Below, in pieces: positions 51,481-60,453 of a DNA stretch of 64,000 nucleotides. The stretch is from Streptomyces sp. XM4193 (GTDB lineage: Bacteria > Actinomycetota > Actinomycetes > Streptomycetales > Streptomycetaceae): positions 62,001 to 126,000 of the forward strand of contig NZ_JALLGK010000010.1 in assembly GCF_023072595.1 (NCBI RefSeq), in the 5' to 3' direction. The notes under the pieces were generated by a model, which was not told the origin of the DNA, searched no databases, and saw only the letters and a list, made by a program, of their open reading frames with translations. Made by a program: the position numbers and the translations under genes. How positions within the stretch are numbered: the first letter of the stretch is position 1; every line of letters starts with the position of its first letter.

Positions 51481-53661
51481 ATGACCTCCCACCAGCCGCT
51501 CGACGCGGCCACTCTCCGCCGCGAAGCCGACGCCGTCCTCGCTCCGCTCGTCGGCGCTCCTGCCGGCGGCGCCGCTCTGCGCGAGGACCAGTGGCGAGCG
51601 ATCGAAGCCCTGGTGCGCGAGCGCAGGCGCACCCTCGTGGTGCAGCGCACGGGCTGGGGGAAGTCCGCCGTGTACTTCGTCGCAACCGCGCTGCTGCGTG
51701 CGCGGGGCAGCGGACCCACGGTGATCGTCTCACCGCTGCTGGCGCTGATGCGCAACCAGATCGAGGCGGCGGAGCGTGCAGGACTGCATGCGCGGACGAT
51801 CAACTCCTCCAACACCGAGGAGTGGGAGGAGATCCACCGCGAGGTGACCGCAGGCACCGTGGACCTCCTCCTGGTCAGCCCGGAGCGCCTCAACAATCCG
51901 GACTTCCGCGATCAGGTCCTGCCCCGTCTGGCGGCCGCCACGGGACTGCTCGTGGTCGACGAGGCGCACTGCATCTCCGACTGGGGGCACGACTTCCGGC
52001 CGGACTACCGCAGGTTGCGCACGATGCTCGCCGAGCTGCCTGCCGATGTGCCCGTGCTCGCCACCACAGCCACCGCCAACGCCCGGGTGACCGCCGACAT
52101 CGCCGACCAGCTCGGCACCGGCGCCGGGGAGAGCACGGGCCAGGCCCTCGTGCTGCGCGGCGAGTTGGACCGCGAGAGTCTCTCCCTGTCCGTGCTCAGC
52201 CTTCCCGACGCCTCGCACCGGATCGCCTGGTTGGACACCCACCTCAACGAGCTTCCGGGCTCGGGAATCATCTACACGCTGACGGTGGCGATGGCCGAGG
52301 AGATCAGCAGCTATCTGCGCGGGCGCGGCCACCGGGTCGTCGCGTACACGGGCCGCACCGAGCACGCGGACCGAGCGGCGGCCGAAGCCGATCTGCTGGC
52401 GAACAACGTCAAGGCGCTCGTGGCGACTTCCGCTCTCGGGATGGGTTTCGACAAACCCGACCTCGGTTTCGTCGTCCACCTCGGTTCGCCGTCCTCCCCG
52501 ATCTCCTACTACCAGCAGGTCGGCAGGGCCGGTCGTGGCGTCGAGCATGCCGAAGTGCTGCTGCTGCCCGGCCGCGAGGACGAGGCGATCTGGCGCTACT
52601 TCGCCTCGCTGGCGTTCCCCGCGGAGGAGCAGGTGCGCACGACCCTCGCAGCACTCGAGGGTTCCGACAGACCGCTCTCGCTGCCCACCCTCGAAACCGT
52701 GGTGGAGCTGCGGAGGTCTCGTCTGGAGATGATGCTCAAAGTGCTCGATGTCGACGGCGCCGTCCGACGAGTGCGGGGAGGGTGGACCGCCACAGGGCAG
52801 CGCTGGGAGTACGACGCCGAGCGGTACGAGCGGGTCGCCCGCCAGCGAGCCGCGGAGCAGGAGGCGATGCGGGAGTACGCGCGTACCGATGCCTGTCGGA
52901 TGGAGTTCCTGCGCAGACAGTTGGACGACCCGGCAGCGACTCGATGCGGGCGGTGCGACAACTGCACGGGCAACCACCCCGACGAGACAGTCGCGCCGGA
53001 CTCTCTGGCCGCAGCAAGAGGTGACCTGAGCCGTGCCGGAGTGGTCGTGGAGCCGAGACGGATGTGGCCCAGCGGGCTGCCGGCGATCGGCGTCGACCTC
53101 AAAGGACGCGTCCCCGCGGGCGAACAGGCCCTGGAGGGCCGGGCGCTCGGGCGGCTCTCGGACATCGGGTGGGGCAATCGACTGCGTCCCATGTTTGCGG
53201 TGGGAGCGGCGGACGGCCCGGTGCAGGACGACGTGTTCGAAGCCGTGGTGGGCGTGCTGCGGGACTGGTCCACGGGTCCGGGCGGCTGGGCGTCCGCCGA
53301 GAACGGGGCGTCCGAGCGTCCCACGGGTGTGGTCACCCTGAGCTCGCGCAGCCGACCAGAGCTGGTGCAGTCGCTGGGAGTCCGGGTGTCGGAAGTGGGC
53401 CGCATGCCACTGCTCGGGAGCCTGGAGTGGACCGGCGAGGGCCCTCTCGGGCAGACCAACAGCGCCCAGCGGGTGCGCGCGCTGCACGACGGACTGGTCG
53501 TCCCGGACTCCGTGGCGAAGGCGGTCGAGCAGAACCCCGGGCCGGTTCTGCTGATCGACGACTACACCGATTCGGGTTGGACCCTCGCGACAGCCGCTCG
53601 TCTCCTTCGTAGAGCCGGCGCGCCCGCCGTACTCCCTCTGGTGCTCGCGGTGCAGGGGTGA
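51481..53661 (+). CDS. RecQ-family DNA helicase fused to a phosphoribosyltransferase-like domain
   Basis: Protein of 726 residues. Helicase core: Q-motif LREDQWRAIE, Walker A RTGWGKS (Lys61), DEAH (160-163) and motif VI QVGRAGR (346-352). A RecQ zinc-binding region has Cys472, Cys489, Cys492 and Cys495 (CGRCDNC). In place of the usual RecQ winged-helix/HRDC tail, residues about 520-726 carry another domain. It ends with the PRPP-binding signature VLLIDDYTDSGWT (688-700), as in ComF-type phosphoribosyltransferases. Start ATG 51481; an earlier in-frame ATG has no ribosome site. RecQ helicases unwind DNA 3'-to-5' in repair. The fused domain is unexplained: it could bind or process a nucleotide. 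Confidence 0.9.
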   Translation: MTSHQPLDAATLRREADAVLAPLVGAPAGGAALREDQWRAIEALVRERRRTLVVQRTGWGKSAVYFVATALLRARGSGPTVIVSPLLALMRNQIEAAERAGLHARTINSSNTEEWEEIHREVTAGTVDLLLVSPERLNNPDFRDQVLPRLAAATGLLVVDEAHCISDWGHDFRPDYRRLRTMLAELPADVPVLATTATANARVTADIADQLGTGAGESTGQALVLRGELDRESLSLSVLSLPDASHRIAWLDTHLNELPGSGIIYTLTVAMAEEISSYLRGRGHRVVAYTGRTEHADRAAAEADLLANNVKALVATSALGMGFDKPDLGFVVHLGSPSSPISYYQQVGRAGRGVEHAEVLLLPGREDEAIWRYFASLAFPAEEQVRTTLAALEGSDRPLSLPTLETVVELRRSRLEMMLKVLDVDGAVRRVRGGWTATGQRWEYDAERYERVARQRAAEQEAMREYARTDACRMEFLRRQLDDPAATRCGRCDNCTGNHPDETVAPDSLAAARGDLSRAGVVVEPRRMWPSGLPAIGVDLKGRVPAGEQALEGRALGRLSDIGWGNRLRPMFAVGAADGPVQDDVFEAVVGVLRDWSTGPGGWASAENGASERPTGVVTLSSRSRPELVQSLGVRVSEVGRMPLLGSLEWTGEGPLGQTNSAQRVRALHDGLVVPDSVAKAVEQNPGPVLLIDDYTDSGWTLATAARLLRRAGAPAVLPLVLAVQG

Positions 53662-53832
53662 GCTCTGGGGCCGACGGCCCGGCCGAGGCCAGGTGGACGG
53701 GCGGGCGGACCGGCTGGCGGGCGGACGACCAACGCCCGCCAGCTGCACGGCCGGGGTACTGCCGGAGGCCGGCCTGCGCATCGACCGCGTACGACCCCGG
53801 CCCGGCCGACTCGGATCGCCCCGACCCGACCA

Positions 53833-53855
53833 GTGCGGTGCGGTGCGGTGCGGTG
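53833..53855. repeat. GTGCG pentanucleotide tandem repeat
   Basis: GTGCG is repeated four times in a row followed by GTG. It lies in non-coding DNA. Such a short pure repeat is uncommon in Streptomyces and could vary in copy number. Confidence 0.9.
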
Positions 53856-53986
53856 ATCGGAGCCGGGGGCGAGCCGGTGATCACCGTGTTCGTGACATGG
53901 CCTCCTCGGACGCGCCGGGGCGAGGGTGCAGAGGACGCCGTTGACCTTCGCTTCGGTCGGGTCACACAACAGCGCTCCGGTGAACT

Positions 53987-54020
53987 CCCGGCCTGCGCCG
54001 AAGGCTTGGCGCAGGCCGGG
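53987..54020. terminator. Hairpin 13-bp perfect stem
   Basis: Arms 53987-53999 and 54008-54020 match over 13 bp with an 8-nt loop. It lies 326 bp after recQ, farther than a normal terminator, so what it ends is unclear. Confidence 0.55.
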
Positions 54021-54445
54021 GAAGGGAAGGAACAAGTATGTGGGAGCCTTCGACAGAGAGGGCCAGACCTGCTTCACGGAGGGGGCGTCGGAAGCTCGAT
54101 GGCTGCCTGCCTCTCGCGGAGGCATGCTGCTGACGGAGGCAGCCGAGCATTCGGGCCTCTCCGAAGGCGATGCAGCCGAAGGAGCGTTGACGCAAGAAGG
54201 GGCCGCCACCGCAAGTCGTCGCACGTTTCGGGTCGCCGAGAGGTGACGCAGGCCGAGATCACTTCTCCGGGCTCTCGCGAAGGGCTGCCGGATTGATCGC
54301 GGTCGAGTTCTGCGCAGCTTCTCTCTGCGCGGTGTGCTCAGTGGTGTTGCTTGCACCGGTTGTACCTGCAGTCCGTTGACCGACCACGCGCACTCGCCCC
54401 GCCCGTCGGTGGCTCGGCGCCACCGTCCCGGGAGGGAAGAGCGGT

Positions 54446-54994
54446 ATGGCCTTTGGTGTACTCGGCTCGGTTCCGGCGCCGCCACGAGGCGTCCCCTCCC
54501 GGCTTGGTCGCGTTCTTGAACCCTCCGAATGGGCTGCGGCGGAAATCCCGTTGCTCAACAGCCCGCGAGAGGTGGTTACCGGCCTGCACTCCCTGCACAG
54601 ACCGAGCCTGGCGACTGCGGTCGTCGGTGTGCTGGGGCCGGATGAACGGGTCACCGCCAGCGCCTCGTTCCAGCACACAGCGCGTCCCGACGGCTGGGAG
54701 CTGCGCAATCTGCTCCTGAGTTCGCTCCGGCGAATAATTCCGCACGATCTGCGCCGTCGCCGTCCGGTACGCACCGCCGTGCTGCTCTACTACCGCGAGG
54801 GCGAGGGTACTTGGACAGAGGAAGACGGCGCCTGGATGTGGGGCTTGCGTGACGCGTGCTTGCTGCACGGACTGCGTTGCGGTGCCTACGTCACGCTCAC
54901 CGGCGAGGGCTGGCGCATCCTCGGCGAGGGGCGAAGGGGTCGCAGACCGAGCTTCGTGGCGGAGCCGACGTCGGCAGCGCGGAAGACCGCCTGA
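54446..54994 (+). CDS. Unrecognised conserved-looking soluble protein (182 aa)
   Basis: Protein of 182 residues of no family I recognise. It has no signal peptide or membrane segment. Middle motifs such as LHRPSLATAVVGVLGPDERVTASASFQ and RTAVLLYYREGEGTWTEEDGAWMW suggest an alpha/beta fold. The Arg-rich LRRIIPHDLRRRRPVR stretch (about 93-108) may bind nucleic acid. Start ATG 54446 has a very good GGGAGGGAAG site. Codon use is moderately biased. It may be a lineage-specific gene in a poorly conserved region. Confidence 0.65.
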   Translation: MAFGVLGSVPAPPRGVPSRLGRVLEPSEWAAAEIPLLNSPREVVTGLHSLHRPSLATAVVGVLGPDERVTASASFQHTARPDGWELRNLLLSSLRRIIPHDLRRRRPVRTAVLLYYREGEGTWTEEDGAWMWGLRDACLLHGLRCGAYVTLTGEGWRILGEGRRGRRPSFVAEPTSAARKTA

Positions 54995-55931
54995 AGCCGG
55001 AGGAGAGGTCACGGGCCCGCCTGAGTCTGCCTGCGCTACTGCCGGCGAGCAGGCAGACGTACGGGAGAGGTGTCCCTGCAAGGCCACGGTGAGTGGGTCT
55101 GCCGAGCATGGACTCTGCTGGTGTGTAGCTGTCGTTGTGCACGGGGCGCGATGCGGTGCAGCAGTCAGCCGTGCGTGGCGGATCGGTGTGCGGGATGGTG
55201 CTCTTCTCTCGCAACTGCCTCAGCCGGTGCGGCAGCTCACCTCGTCAGGCGCCGCACTCGGGTAGCTCGACTGTCGCCCTTCGGGCAGTGGCGTCGACCG
55301 TACGGCAGCGACAGCGGCAGCAGGGGCTGCCGGATCTGTGGCATCAAGGCACCACGGCTCGCCACTCGGTGGACGTGGGGCAGAGCAACGGCCCACTTGG
55401 TGCGCGGACTTCGTGAGAACAGGTATCCGCCACAACAGGACGGCGTGAGAAACAGGACTTCACGAGAGCAGGGCAGCTAGGGAAGAGTCAGCGCGTGAAT
55501 CGGATCTCGTGAGGACTGGCCGTCGAGGCCATGTGTCACAGAACCCGCCTGCGCGGAACTGGACGGCCAAGGGCCGGGCTGCACCGGTACAGGGCTGCAG
55601 GGCCGGATCAGGTAGATCGGAGCCGCGCGGCGCGATCGGGCCTCCGGAGACCGAGCCGGGATGACTCGGTTTCCGGAGGCCGGACGCCGAAACGCAGTGG
55701 TGCCGAGCGGTCTGGGGCGACCGCCGTTGCTCTCCCCGCCGAGCCGACAAGGCGTGAGTCACGACAAGGCGCTGCGCCACCCACAAACGGCTCCACGAGT
55801 CCACCAAACGCTGTGTCGGTCGCAACGGACGCCAGCCGGGGGCCGTGCCATTCGGGCACCGTCGAGCAACGCCGACTGCTCGGCCAGAGCGCTGCGCCAC
55901 TCAGAGCTCATCGCTCAGAGCGGGGCCTCGC
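54995..55931. other. 937-bp gene-free stretch with a strong hairpin
   Basis: No frame has Streptomyces-like codon use. Base composition is uneven and GA-rich in places. The only clear structure is a 17-bp hairpin at 55639-55681 (listed separately). Ordinary intergenic regions in this window are below 450 bp, so this may be decayed DNA or hold a small RNA. Confidence 0.55.
55639..55681. terminator. Orphan 17-bp hairpin
   Basis: Arms 55639-55655 and 55665-55681 pair over 17 bp with one G-U pair and a 9-nt loop. It is 645 bp past the previous gene and 251 bp beyond the stop codon of the following minus-strand gene. It looks like a terminator without an obvious gene. Confidence 0.55.
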
Positions 55932-56627
55932 TCAGAGCAGGGTGCGCAGACGGGCCGGGTCGCCGCAGACGATCAGCTCGTCCGTTGCGCGTCCCAGTGC
56001 CTGCGGCAGCGCGCCGGCGACTTCTGCGTCGCTGCCGCCGTTCACCGCGAGGATCACCACGGGGCGGGCAGCGGCCTGTGCGGCGTGGGAGGCGTGCGCG
56101 GCGAACACGTCGTCGCCCTCGGACTGCTGGCGCCAGTACGCATCGGCCCCGAAGCTCAACTCATGCTGGGCCCACGGGTGTTGGTCGCCCGTGGTGAGAA
56201 GCAGTACGTCCGACGGGGCCCGACCGAGGTCGAGCAGGCGGTCGACGGTCTCGTCCGCGGTGTCGATCGCACCGGCGTCGGTGGTGTCGACGAGTTCGAT
56301 CTTGGCGGTCGACGCAGCCTCGGCGCCGTCGGGCCTGACCGCGGTCGCGGTGCCAGCGCCCGGGCGGGGGCCGGACGCCGGCCCGGCGGCCAGATCTCCG
56401 GGCCGCTCGGACGTCTGTGCCGTGCCAACAGCGGGGCGGGCACCGGTGGTTGGGCGCGATGGCCCGGGACGGCTGCGGTCCGCGCGCGGCGGTGCGGGAC
56501 GCGGACCGGGTCGTGGGCCGGCAGAGCCGGAGACGCCAGTGGGCTGTGAAGTACGGGCTGGAGCCGCGGGTTGACGCGGGCCCGGAACGCTGGGGTGAAT
56601 CTGTGGCTCCTCGGAGCTGAGTGGCAT
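55932..56627 (-). CDS. Unrecognised protein with disordered Pro-rich head and alpha/beta tail
   Basis: Protein of 231 residues. The first 105 residues are Pro/Arg/Gly/Ala-rich and disordered. The second half is ordered: IELVDTTDAGAIDTADETVDRLLDL..., ending RATDELIVCGDPARLRTLL. The end resembles the last strand of UvrD-type helicase C-terminal domains (RA..LIVCGDP), but no P-loop is present, so this is only a faint likeness. Start ATG 56627 lacks a strong ribosome site. It lies 13 bp downstream of rnhB on the same strand and may be cotranscribed. Well biased codons in the second half. Confidence 0.7.
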   Translation of the reverse strand: MPLSSEEPQIHPSVPGPRQPAAPARTSQPTGVSGSAGPRPGPRPAPPRADRSRPGPSRPTTGARPAVGTAQTSERPGDLAAGPASGPRPGAGTATAVRPDGAEAASTAKIELVDTTDAGAIDTADETVDRLLDLGRAPSDVLLLTTGDQHPWAQHELSFGADAYWRQQSEGDDVFAAHASHAAQAAARPVVILAVNGGSDAEVAGALPQALGRATDELIVCGDPARLRTLL

Positions 56628-56640
56628 GGTGAGTTGTCTA

Positions 56641-57456
56641 TCAAACGCCGTCGGGGGACTGCGCAGCGGGCTCCACCGCGACAGGACGCCCCGTGCGGGG
56701 CGAGGTCGGAGCGGGGACCGACGGCGGGGCGAAGAATCCCAGCTGCCCGTCGACAGCCTCCGGCCGGCCTCCCACGCCCCTCGGGGCGGGAACTTCTGCC
56801 GGGTCCGGCAGCCTGGTCTTCTTCAAATGCCGCCATTGCGGCAGGACATCAAGATACGACCAGGTCAACCGGTGGTGCGGAGTGGGGCCCAGTTCCGCGA
56901 GCGCCGCCTTGTGCACGGGTGCAGGGTATCCCGCATTGGCTTCGAAGCCGAAGTCGGCGTGTTGCACGCCCAGTTCGGCCATCAGAGCGTCGCGCTGCAC
57001 CTTCGCGATGACGGAGGCGGCGGCCACGGCGACGCAGCTCTGGTCTCCCTTGATCACCGTGCGCACCCGCCAGGGCGCGCCGAGGTAGTCGTGCTTCCCG
57101 TCGAGAATCACCGCGTCGGGCCGTACCGGCAGCTGCTCCAGTGCTCTGGTGGCAGCCAGTCGCAGGGCGGCGGTCATCCCCAACTCGTCGATCTCCTGCG
57201 GCGATGCGTGTCCGAGAGCGTGGCTGGTGACCCAGTGTGAGAGTTCGACGGCGAGCTTCTCGCGACGCGCGGCCGTGAGCAGCTTGGAGTCGGTAAGGCC
57301 TTCCGGTGGCCGCCTCAGGCCAGTGACGGCCGCGCAGACGGTCACCGGCCCCGCCCAGGCGCCCCGCCCGACTTCGTCGACGCCTGCGACGACCTTGGCT
57401 CCGGTCGTCGCGCGCAGCGACCGTTCGACACGGTGGGTGGGTGGCTCGTACGGCAC
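56641..57456 (-). CDS. rnhB: Ribonuclease HII
   Basis: RNase HII of 271 residues, which removes ribonucleotides from DNA and RNA of RNA-DNA hybrids. Catalytic residues: Asp27-Glu28 in VDEVGRGAWAG, Asp in VILDGKHDYLG and the active-site Asp/Glu region of VQRDALMAELG. A 60-residue Pro-rich tail follows the domain. Start GTG 57456 is chosen because the family head YEPPTHRVERSL begins there. It is preceded on the same strand by open frames that look like broken gene remnants. Confidence 0.93.
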   Translation of the reverse strand: MPYEPPTHRVERSLRATTGAKVVAGVDEVGRGAWAGPVTVCAAVTGLRRPPEGLTDSKLLTAARREKLAVELSHWVTSHALGHASPQEIDELGMTAALRLAATRALEQLPVRPDAVILDGKHDYLGAPWRVRTVIKGDQSCVAVAAASVIAKVQRDALMAELGVQHADFGFEANAGYPAPVHKAALAELGPTPHHRLTWSYLDVLPQWRHLKKTRLPDPAEVPAPRGVGGRPEAVDGQLGFFAPPSVPAPTSPRTGRPVAVEPAAQSPDGV

Positions 57457-57465
57457 AAACCAAGC

Positions 57466-57871
57466 CTACTCGGCCGGTAGCGCGCCGATGTCGGGCACCC
57501 AGACTGTCGGGCACCCAAGGTGTCGGACCCACCACGCGGGCGGCTCGACGGCGGCCGCTGCTCTGAGCACCCGGCGACGGCGGCGCCGGTCGTTTCGGCG
57601 TCTCTGCCGGCCGACGCTGCGGTTCCGGACAGCGCGCGAAGTCGTTCCCGTACCGGGCGGCGGCTCACAGCGCGTAGGGGGCACGGGCCTTATGGGGCCA
57701 GTACGCCGGCGGCAGCGGAGAAGGGCGAAGCCGGTGGCGAACCCGTCGTGGTCGAGGAGGACGACGGCGCGACCGAGCACGCACGTCCTGCAGGGAGCTG
57801 CGCCGCATCGGTTCGATCGCGCCCGCGAGTAACTCCGCCCTCGCAGCCACCGGTTCCTCCGACACGTTCAC
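57466..57871 (-). pseudogene. Possible frameshifted small gene upstream of rnhB
   Basis: Two adjacent minus-strand frames both show Streptomyces codon bias, switching frame near 57775. The first runs from GTG 57871 (VNVSEEPVAARAEL...SSLQDV). The second (GRAVVLLDHDGFATGFALL) continues to a stop at 57466, 9 bp before rnhB. A single-base shift would join them into one protein of about 130 residues. It could also be two overlapping coincidental frames. No family is recognised. The first codons overlap the end of the ORF at 57868 (GTGA), as in a coupled operon. Confidence 0.3.
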
Positions 57872-58017
57872 GTGCAGCTCGTGGCCACTGCGACGGCGAT
57901 GGTGCCGCCAGGTGGCTCCTCGTCGTCGTGGGTGACGTACGACGAGAGCTGCACCGGCGACGTGGGCTTACACGAGATCGTTCGGGAGCCATGGGCGCCG
58001 AGCGGGGCGATCCGCAT
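57868..58017 (-). CDS. Small ORF, 49 aa, unrecognised
   Basis: ATG 58017 to TGA 57868, a 49-residue frame (MRIAPLGAHGSRTISC...VAVATSCT) with high third-position GC across nearly its whole length. It overlaps the following GTG by 4 bp. Upstream the frame loses bias, which supports this start. A ribosome site is weak. Could be real, or the end of a longer decayed gene. Function unknown. Confidence 0.35.
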   Translation of the reverse strand: MRIAPLGAHGSRTISCKPTSPVQLSSYVTHDDEEPPGGTIAVAVATSCT

Positions 58018-58814
58018 GGCGTTCCGTTGCCCCAGAAGCCGCCTTCGTCCCGGGAATCGCGCCCGCCGACAAGCTCGCCCGTGGTGCGCCGGTCTGCGCC
58101 TGCCAGACGCCTCAGTCCGGGGCCGGTTGAGCGCGGGCTCGTCGGCGGTTCGCGTCGTGGTGGCGGGCGGACGGAGACGGCGGCGGGTGCGTTCGGGGAC
58201 GGGGGCGGCTGTCCGGGTGTTGCTGAAGCAGGAGCGGCGTCTGACGGTTGCGCTGCAAGGCGGCGGGAGGAGTCCTGCGAGGAGCGGCGACCGACGACAA
58301 AGCGGCAGCCCCGCACGTCGGTCGTCGTGCGCCGGTGAGCCCGTGCGCCCGGCGACGGTCGAGTGCCGCACCCTCGAGTGTCGGGCCGTGTGCCCGGACA
58401 GGGTGGGAGCGCCGGTGCAGAGCACCGAGAGTGGGCAGGCCGCTCGGTGTCGTCCGTTCACTGCCAGCTGTCCGGCGGCGGTCGTCGCCGGAGCGGTGGC
58501 AGGACGGACGGGAGAAGGGTGCGGGCTCAGCGCCACTCGCGGGCGGCCCACGAGGTCTCGCCGGAGCACCGGCGCTGGGGGCGGGCCCGCGGTCGTAGTG
58601 GCAGGCCGCTGCGCGTACGGGGCTGTGGAACCGAGGGCACGCGCGTCGCGCCACCGGAGGAGCAGGAGCAGGAGCAACAACGCGTGGTGCAACCGTTCGC
58701 CGCGCGGCCCTCGATCCCATCCGTCTCCTGCGCTTGCCGCGCTGCCCGAACCACACTCACGGGCGTCCGACGGCGGCCCCGGACACACGACACGGTCAGC
58801 CGGGCCGGGGCCGG
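58018..58814. other. 797-bp gene-free stretch
   Basis: Long frames exist on both strands but their amino-acid content (Arg/Pro/Gly/Ser runs) and codon use look like shadows of GC-rich DNA. No gene, RNA or repeat is recognised. Confidence 0.55.
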
Positions 58815-59471
58815 CTACAGCGTCTCGAACGGTTCGGGCACACACCAGCGTTCGAAGGGGCGGTCGAGGTGGTAGCGGCCGTCGCTGCCGAGCACCAGGG
58901 CTCGGGACTCGGCGTTTCCGGGATTGGACAGCGACTCGAACTCGGCCACGCTCCAGTGCATCCAGCGCATGCAGAAAAGCCGCATGGTCAGGCCATGAGT
59001 CACCAGCAGGACGTTCTGCGGGTGGTCGGGCGCCTCGAAGCTGCGCCAGAGGCTTTCGAGGAACGCGCCGACCCGGTCGTAGACGTCGGCGCCCGATTCG
59101 CCCTGCGCGAAGCGGTAGAAGAAGTGCCCGTAGGTGTCGCGGGCGGCCTTCTGGCGCTTGACCTCGGGAGGGTCCTGCCAGTTGCCCCAGTCCTGCTCGC
59201 GCAGTCGCGGTTCCTCGCGGGCGCGGACGAGTGAGGGGTCGAGGCCCAGGTGGCGGTAGGTCTCCAGGGTCCGCCGGTAGGGCGAGACGTAGGCGGACAC
59301 ACGTTCTCCGTCGAAGTACGCGCGCAGCCGGGCGCCCGCCCCCTCGGCCTGCTCCCGCCCCAGGGCGGTGAGTCTGAGCGCATGGTCGGGCACGTGCTCG
59401 TACACCGTGTCGTCGACGTTGCCCTCGGATTCGCCGTGTCTGATCAGAACGATTCTCCGCGGTCGTGCCAT
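58815..59471 (-). CDS. Histidine phosphatase family protein
   Basis: A 218-residue branch-1 histidine phosphatase (phosphoglycerate-mutase-like). The catalytic His is in IRHGESEGN (about 11-19), the distal His in LLVTHGLTMRLFC, and the Arg and Glu of the active site in SPYRRTLET and REQDWGNW. The substrate cannot be inferred; several members of the group act on small phosphate esters or proteins. Start ATG 59471. The 285 bp upstream (59472-59756) carry its promoter. Confidence 0.9.
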   Translation of the reverse strand: MARPRRIVLIRHGESEGNVDDTVYEHVPDHALRLTALGREQAEGAGARLRAYFDGERVSAYVSPYRRTLETYRHLGLDPSLVRAREEPRLREQDWGNWQDPPEVKRQKAARDTYGHFFYRFAQGESGADVYDRVGAFLESLWRSFEAPDHPQNVLLVTHGLTMRLFCMRWMHWSVAEFESLSNPGNAESRALVLGSDGRYHLDRPFERWCVPEPFETL

Positions 59472-59756
59472 ACGGCCAGCCTAGGCCGCCGCCGAGAACG
59501 GCGGCGCTGAGGTGATCCCAACGGTCCGCGGGACCGACTTCACGGAGCCTGCCCACAGCCGGTCCTTCGCGGCAGCACGCGGGACGAGGGTCGCGGCGCA
59601 CGGGACGACGGACGCGGACCGCGCGGACCGCCCTCGCAGGCCCGAGGATCCCCGAACGTGCCCGAAGCAGACGCCCGGCCGGGGCCAGAGCCACCAGCCG
59701 CGGCTGCCGGCACGGCCACCGGCCAGAGCCACCGGCAGGGGCTGGCGGCAGGGCCT

Positions 59757-60404
59757 TCAGAGCATGCTCAGGTCCGGGTCGTCGCTCTGGCGGGCCTCGA
59801 TGGTCCACTCCGGTTCCAGATCGATCACATCGCCGTCGATCGCGGTGATGTCGGCGCCGGTCTGGGCGCGGAAGGCCAGCCGTTCCACTCGCTCGGTGCG
59901 GTACTTCCCCCGCTCGGTCGCGGTGTCCCACATGGACAGCACCAGGAACTCGTCCTCACTGCCGGCCTGCGCGAAGACGCCGCGGACCATGCCGGGCGAT
60001 CCGGCCATGGCCGGGTTCCAGACCTTCTCCTGCATCAGGGTGTAGTGGTCTATTCGGTCCTCGCGCACGGTGCAGTGCGCCACCCGCAGCAGGTCCGCGC
60101 CGGAGAACTCGGGGCGGAACCCGGTCTTGACGTCGAAGCGGTACTCGAAGAGCGAGGTGCGCAGGTCGCTGTACGTGCCCACCTGGGCCGACTGCAACCG
60201 GTCGTGGGAACGCGCCATGAACGAGTCGTAGAACGCCCGGCTGTCCCAGAACCCGAAGATGTGCACCGTTTCCGGGGTGGATCGGCTCCATCCACCGCCC
60301 TGCCCGCGGAAACCGGGCTCGCCCAGCAGGCCCGCCCACTTCCGCTGGGCACGTTCGAATCCACGGCGATCGCTTACGGTGCATCGCATCCACTTGACCA
60401 GCAC
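59757..60404 (-). CDS. DUF4937 family protein
   Basis: Protein of 215 residues resembling tandem dimeric alpha-beta-barrel (ABM-like) domains, annotated as DUF4937 and YdbC-like. N-terminal half: LVKWMRCTVSDRRGFERAQ, HIFGFWDSRAFYDSFMARSH. C-terminal half: LRVAHCTVREDRIDHYTLMQEKVWNPAM. Function unknown; the fold is shared with heme- and polyketide-modifying monooxygenases, but no catalytic residues are evident. Start GTG 60404. Confidence 0.85.
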   Translation of the reverse strand: MLVKWMRCTVSDRRGFERAQRKWAGLLGEPGFRGQGGGWSRSTPETVHIFGFWDSRAFYDSFMARSHDRLQSAQVGTYSDLRTSLFEYRFDVKTGFRPEFSGADLLRVAHCTVREDRIDHYTLMQEKVWNPAMAGSPGMVRGVFAQAGSEDEFLVLSMWDTATERGKYRTERVERLAFRAQTGADITAIDGDVIDLEPEWTIEARQSDDPDLSML

Positions 60405-60453
60405 CGCGCCATCGTACGGGCAACAGGGGCCCGGATGATCCAGGTCCGGAGGA

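Larger units (their letters stand above)
53662..54445. other. 784-bp gene-free stretch after recQ
   Basis: No frame shows convincing codon bias or family similarity. It contains a (GTGCG)4 pentanucleotide repeat at 53833-53855 and a strong hairpin at 53987-54020. A minus-strand reading near 53950-54060 (TYLFLPFPGLRQAFGAG) is open but unsupported. Confidence 0.55.

Noticed and set aside
53926..54246. Plus-strand frame of 106 codons after recQ
   Set aside because: Weak codon bias, no ribosome site and no similarity.
57872..59161. Plus-strand 429-codon frame
   Set aside because: Ser/Arg/Gly-rich with no recognisable fold and poor codon bias; part is antisense to the phosphatase gene.
57868..59931. 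Minus-strand 687-codon frame
   Set aside because: It is out of frame with the histidine phosphatase gene and of low-complexity Arg/Pro content; only its last 49 codons show codon bias.
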